In this document: positions 60,576 to 64,000 of the stretch, in pieces
Layout: every line of letters starts with the position of its first letter
Position numbering within the stretch: position 1 is the stretch's first letter
NCBI RefSeq assembly: GCF_024171695.1
Contig: NZ_JAMTCF010000007.1
Coordinates: 1-64,000, forward strand
Length of the DNA stretch: 64,000 bases
Reading direction: 5' to 3'
Source of the DNA: Actinosynnema pretiosum
Lineage (GTDB): Bacteria; Actinomycetota; Actinomycetes; Mycobacteriales; Pseudonocardiaceae
Position numbers and translations under genes: made by a program
Notes under the pieces: model-generated
Told to the model about the DNA's origin: nothing
Databases searched by the model: none
The model's input: the letters and a program-made list of their open reading frames with translations, nothing else

Positions 60576-62267
60576 CTACTGGACCGCGCTTGACACCGCC
60601 GTTTTCAACCTTTTGTGCAGTTCGCGCAACCCGGCGCGCTCGGCGCGGATTTCCACCACCCTGATACCGCTCGGACGGGTGATCTCCGACCGCAGCTCCT
60701 CGGCCGACCCGGCGAGCACGTGCGGCACCCCGTGCGCCGCGCACAGCGCCGCCAGGTCGGTGCCGTGCGGGGTGCCGAAGACCCGCTCGAAGCTGTCCGC
60801 GTGCTCCGGCGCGCCCTGCTCCAGCAGCGCGAAGATGCCGCCGCCGTCGTCGTTGAGCACCACCACGGTCAGGTCCGGCCGCCGCTCGTGCGGGCCGATC
60901 AGCAGGCCGTTCGAGTCGTGCAGGAACGTCAGGTCGCCCATCAGCGCCGTCGTCGGCCCGCACTCCAGCGCCAGCCCGATCGCGGTCGACACGCTACCGT
61001 CGATGCCCGCGACGCCCCGGTTGGCGCGCACCACCGCGTCCTGGCGCGGCGGCGCGGCGAAGTCCACGTCGCGCACCGGGTTCGACGAGCCCAGGAACAG
61101 CGCGGACCCCGGCGGCAGCGCCTCCACGACCGCGCGCGCCACGTGCATCCCGGTCGGCCACGGCTCGTCCGCCAGCAGCGCGGCCACCACCTCGCCCGCC
61201 ACCTTGTCGGCGTGCCGCCACGCGGTCAGCCAGTCGTCGTCCACCTCGTGCGCGCCCGGCGCGAGCGAGGCCGACACGTGCGTCGCGGAGAACTTCGGGT
61301 CCGGCCAGTCCGACGCGGCCGTCACCACGTGCACCACCGGCGTCGACCCCAGCAGCGCCTGCACGCCCCTGGACAGGGTCGCGCGCCCCACCACCACGAC
61401 CGCGTCCGGACGCAGCCGCTCGGGCAGCGGACCGGCGTTGAGCAGCAGCGACCCGTGCTGCACGGTGCGACCGGGCGCGGTCGGCTCGGCGACCACCGGC
61501 CAGCCCGCGCGGGCCGCCAGGTCGCACACCGCCTCCACGTCGGTGACATTTTCACAAGCAGGGGCCTGAGTGCCCGCGGGGAAGAGCGCCCCGCGTGCAC
61601 TCACCGCCGCGTCCCCCAGCACCACCAGCGTGCGCGGTCCCAGGTGGTCGGCCGGGTGCGGCGCGGTCACCGAGCGCGGCGCGGTCCGCGTCCACGGCTG
61701 GTCGAACGGGCGGCCCTCCAGCGGCTCCACCCAGTCGCCGCCCTCGGGCGTCAGCGGGTCGCGGAACGGCACGTTCAGGTGCACCGGCCCGCCGTCCCGC
61801 GCCGCCGCGACCGCCCGGCACACCAGCGAGCGCCACAGCGCGTTCTGCCCGGCGCGCCGCTCGGCCACCGGCAGGTGCAGCGTCTCCAGGCCGAGCGCGC
61901 CGTCCTGCCGCACGGTCTGGCTCGCGCCCGCCCGGTGCAGCTCGACGGGGCGGTCGGCGGTCAGCGCGATCAGCGGCACGCCCGAGTGCGCGGCCTCCAG
62001 CACGGCCGGGTGCAGGTTCGCCACGGCTGTGCCGGACGTGCAGGTCACCGCGACGGGTGTGCCCGCGAGCGCCAGGCCCAGCGCGAGGAAGCCCGCGCTG
62101 CGCTCGTCGATCCGCACGTGCAGCTCCAGCCGCCCGGCCACCGCCGCGTCGTGCAGCGCGAACGACAGCGGGGCGTTGCGCGATCCGGGGCTCAGCACGA
62201 CGTGCCGGACGCCGTTCCGGACGAGTTCGTCGACGAGCACCCTCGCCTGAGCGGTGGACGGGTTCAC
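60576..62267 (-). CDS. menD: MenD, SEPHCHC synthase
   Basis: This ThDP enzyme joins isochorismate and 2-oxoglutarate into SEPHCHC, the first committed step of menaquinone synthesis. The 563-residue protein has HVVLSPGSRNAPLSF, the catalytic Glu region DERSAGFLALGLAL, SGTAVANLHPAV, and the ThDP/Mg site MGDLTFLHDSNGL with LNDDGGGIF. The GTG at 62267 gives VNPSTAQARVLVDELV, the family N-terminus. A GACAAT box lies 6 nt upstream. It is divergent from menB. Confidence 0.95.
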   Translation of the reverse strand: MNPSTAQARVLVDELVRNGVRHVVLSPGSRNAPLSFALHDAAVAGRLELHVRIDERSAGFLALGLALAGTPVAVTCTSGTAVANLHPAVLEAAHSGVPLIALTADRPVELHRAGASQTVRQDGALGLETLHLPVAERRAGQNALWRSLVCRAVAAARDGGPVHLNVPFRDPLTPEGGDWVEPLEGRPFDQPWTRTAPRSVTAPHPADHLGPRTLVVLGDAAVSARGALFPAGTQAPACENVTDVEAVCDLAARAGWPVVAEPTAPGRTVQHGSLLLNAGPLPERLRPDAVVVVGRATLSRGVQALLGSTPVVHVVTAASDWPDPKFSATHVSASLAPGAHEVDDDWLTAWRHADKVAGEVVAALLADEPWPTGMHVARAVVEALPPGSALFLGSSNPVRDVDFAAPPRQDAVVRANRGVAGIDGSVSTAIGLALECGPTTALMGDLTFLHDSNGLLIGPHERRPDLTVVVLNDDGGGIFALLEQGAPEHADSFERVFGTPHGTDLAALCAAHGVPHVLAGSAEELRSEITRPSGIRVVEIRAERAGLRELHKRLKTAVSSAVQ

Positions 62268-62578
62268 CCGGTCATTGTCGCCCAGCCGGGGAGCGGTCGA
62301 ACGCCGGGCCGAGTCGGGGGCGGACCGGGCGGGCGGGTGTCGTGGCAGCTCAGGACGGTTGTCCGGGGATTCCCCGCCGGGCGGGCAAGGGCAGCTCAGG
62401 GGCCGCGCGGGCGATCGTCCCCCGCCACCCGCGCGGGCCCGCGACCGGTCGGGAACGGGCGGGTCGCGGAACCGGCGCGTGTCGCGGATCTCAGCGCCGG
62501 TGCGGACGATCGGCGCAGCGGACCGGCCGGTGGGGGCTCGCCCGCCGTCCCGGTGGACGAGCACATAAAGTCGCCCAC
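62268..62578. other. Divergent menD-menB intergenic region
   Basis: Besides the GACAAT box for menD (62274-62279, minus strand) and the menB box, this 311-nt region holds GC-rich DNA with no gene or repeat that I can support. Confidence 0.5.
62566..62571 (+). promoter_or_regulatory. -10 box of menB
   Basis: TAAAGT lies 7 nt before the GTG start. Confidence 0.45.
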
Positions 62579-63490
62579 GTGGCAGACCAGGTTGTTTCCG
62601 AGCTGTTCGACCCGACCCGCTGGAAGCCGGTGGAGGGGTTCGACTTCACCGACATCACCTACCACCGCGCCGTCGACCAGGGCACCGTGCGGATCGCGTT
62701 CAACCGGCCCGAGGTGCGCAACGCCTTCCGCCCGCACACCGTCGACGAGCTGTACCGCGCGCTCGACCACGCCAGGATGAGCTCCGACGTCGGCTGCGTG
62801 CTGCTCACCGGCAACGGGCCGTCGGCGCGCGACGGCGGCTGGGCGTTCTGCTCCGGCGGCGACCAGCGCATCCGGGGCCGCAGCGGCTACCAGTACGCGT
62901 CCGGCGAGACCGCCGACACCGTCGACCCGGCCCGCGCGGGCAGGCTGCACATCCTGGAGTGCCAGCGGCTGATCCGGTTCATGCCCAAGGTGGTGATCGC
63001 CGTGGTGCCCGGCTGGGCTGCGGGCGGCGGGCACAGCCTGCACGTGGTGTGCGACCTGACGATCGCCAGCGAGGAGCACGCCCGGTTCAAGCAGACCGAC
63101 GCCGACGTCGGCAGCTTCGACGGCGGCTACGGCAGCGCCTACCTGGCCAGGCAGGTCGGCCAGAAGTTCGCGCGCGAGATCTTCTTCCTCGGCCGGGCCT
63201 ACAGCGCCGCCGAGATGCGCGAGATGGGCGCGGTCAACGCGGTCGTGCCGCACGCCGAGCTGGAGTCCACCGCGCTGCAGTGGGCCAAGGAGGTCAACGG
63301 CAAGTCGCCGACCGCCCAGCGGATGCTCAAGTACGCGTTCAACCTGATCGACGACGGCCTGGTCGGGCAGCAGCTGTTCGCGGGCGAGACCACCCGGCTC
63401 GCCTACATGACCGACGAGGCCGTCGAGGGCCGCGACGCGTTCCTGGAGAAGCGCGACCCCGACTGGTCGGACTACCCGTACCACTACTGA
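62579..63490 (+). CDS. menB: 1,4-dihydroxy-2-naphthoyl-CoA synthase
   Basis: The 303-residue crotonase-fold enzyme closes the naphthoquinone ring in menaquinone synthesis. It has RPEVRNAFRPHTVDELY, FCSGGDQRIRG, the oxyanion-hole VPGWAAGGGHSLHVVCDL and DADVGSFDGGYGSAYL. Length fits the long actinobacterial MenB. GTG 62579 gives VADQVVSELFDPTRW. A repeat of stop-codon sequence follows the gene. Confidence 0.96.
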   Translation: MADQVVSELFDPTRWKPVEGFDFTDITYHRAVDQGTVRIAFNRPEVRNAFRPHTVDELYRALDHARMSSDVGCVLLTGNGPSARDGGWAFCSGGDQRIRGRSGYQYASGETADTVDPARAGRLHILECQRLIRFMPKVVIAVVPGWAAGGGHSLHVVCDLTIASEEHARFKQTDADVGSFDGGYGSAYLARQVGQKFAREIFFLGRAYSAAEMREMGAVNAVVPHAELESTALQWAKEVNGKSPTAQRMLKYAFNLIDDGLVGQQLFAGETTRLAYMTDEAVEGRDAFLEKRDPDWSDYPYHY

Positions 63491-63540
63491 GCAGCCCTTA
63501 CCGCCACTAAGCAGGTCGAACCACCACCGAGCACACCCCC
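63481..63540 (+). repeat. 20-bp imperfect tandem repeat over the menB stop codon
   Basis: Three 20-bp units begin CCACTACTGAGCAG, CCGCCACTAAGCAG and CCACCACCGAGCAC. The first contains the menB stop TGA, the second a TAA in the same register. Confidence 0.55.
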
Positions 63541-63574
63541 CCGCCGAGCGGGGCGAACCGGCCGAGGAGGTCCC

Positions 63575-64000
63575 ATGACGGCGCTGGACGAGGTCCGCGC
63601 GGCGTTCGCGGGCGAGGCGGCGCTGGGCGTCGACCGCGCCGAGCTGGTCGGCTGGGAGCGGGAGGCGGCGCTCGCCGTGCTCACCTCCGGCTCGACCGGG
63701 GACGCCAAGGAGGTGCTGGTGGCCGCGTCGGCGCTCACCGCGTCGGCCGAGCTGACCCACGAGCGGCTCGGCGGGCCGGGCACCTGGCTGCTCGCGCTGC
63801 CCACCGGGCACATCGCGGGGATGCAGGTGCTGGTCCGCTCGGTCGTGGCGGGCACCGAGCCGGTCGTGCTGGACATGGCCAGCGGGTTCCGCGCGGCCGG
63901 GTTCGCCGCCGCCTCCGCCGACCTGCTCGACGTCCCCGGCAGGCACTACACCGCGCTCGTGCCGACCCAGCTGGCCAGGCTCGTCGCCGGGGACGGGCCC
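63575..64000 (+). CDS. menE: o-Succinylbenzoate-CoA ligase MenE (partial)
   Basis: The first 142 residues are present and the gene runs off the window. It is an adenylate-forming enzyme: the P-loop-like TSGSTGDAKEV and GTWLLALPTGHIAGMQVLVRS match actinobacterial MenE, which is short at its N-terminus. It would convert o-succinylbenzoate to its CoA ester, the substrate for MenB. ATG 63575 follows GAGGAGG. Confidence 0.9.
   Translation, partial: MTALDEVRAAFAGEAALGVDRAELVGWEREAALAVLTSGSTGDAKEVLVAASALTASAELTHERLGGPGTWLLALPTGHIAGMQVLVRSVVAGTEPVVLDMASGFRAAGFAAASADLLDVPGRHYTALVPTQLARLVAGDGP

Noticed and set aside
58768..61569. A 933-codon open frame on the plus strand opposite the M1 peptidase and menD
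   Set aside because: Both opposite-strand genes are certain; this frame has no recognisable motif and no proper start region.
1..64000. tRNA, rRNA and insertion-sequence genes
   Set aside because: I looked for cloverleaf ends, rRNA signatures and transposase motifs and saw none. A dedicated tRNA scan was not possible.

Overview
The window is very GC-rich (about 70-75%), gene-dense DNA from a filamentous actinomycete. It carries mycothiol synthesis (mshA), BldC, the actinobacterial bS22 mini-protein, XRE/DUF397 regulator pairs, menaquinone genes and many GTG/TTG starts. The mixture, with Saccharothrix/Actinosynnema-like gene content, suggests the Pseudonocardiales; the genus is inference, because no search was run.

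Layout. 0.4-9 kb: methyltransferase, DUF2505, murB, a Nal1-like protease, an SDR, an L,D-transpeptidase lipoprotein, mshA and a DUF4349 lipoprotein. 9-21 kb: acyl-CoA ligase, gpmA, a divergent regulator/aldo-keto reductase pair, then a long run of overlapping genes: senX3, regX3, exopolyphosphatase, a proline-rich membrane protein, a sugar isomerase, a proline dehydrogenase-like protein and a thioesterase. 21-28.6 kb: proC, an excisionase-type HTH protein, bS22, a galE2-like epimerase, an acyltransferase, a SerB1-like HAD phosphatase, a DUF5667 protein and an ECF sigma factor. 28.7-33.2 kb: second acyl-CoA ligase, a glutaredoxin, a molybdopterin oxidoreductase and a fasciclin lipoprotein. 33.4-46 kb: the heme operon rex-hemA-hemC-hemD, then hemB, five tandem paralogous membrane proteins, and hemL. 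45.5-52.5 kb: a cytochrome c maturation block (TlpA, CcdA, ResB, CcsB) split by an alcohol dehydrogenase and an M64 peptidase. 52.6-56 kb: a repeat-rich MinD-like ATPase, BldC, an Lrp regulator and DUF4229. 56-59 kb: an accessory island with a DddA-like deaminase, its Imm1 immunity protein, two DUF397 proteins and an XRE regulator. 59-64 kb: an M1 peptidase, then menD, menB and the start of menE.

How it works together. The core order (murB, lprQ-like, mshA, gpm, senX3-regX3, ppx1, proC, galE2, serB1, hemACDB, hemL, ccdA-resB-ccsA, menE/B/D) is the order I recall for M. tuberculosis Rv0482-Rv0555. Most of the window is therefore ancient actinobacterial backbone: cell wall, redox thiols, phosphate sensing, heme and cytochrome assembly, and quinone. 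The departures from that backbone are the interesting parts. They are the deaminase/immunity island, the two-gene insertion in the cytochrome block, the tandem membrane-protein family, short repeat arrays built around stop codons, and three copies of an unrecognised repeat of about 306 bp.

That repeat is the main lead. It folds into a long two-stage hairpin with compensatory changes between copies. All of its non-Watson-Crick pairs are G-U when read on one strand. It also ends in a segment plus T-run that can pair alternatively with the hairpin, and one copy lies directly upstream of proC. Many genes also show a TANNNT box 6-8 nt before the start codon, predicting widespread leaderless transcripts.
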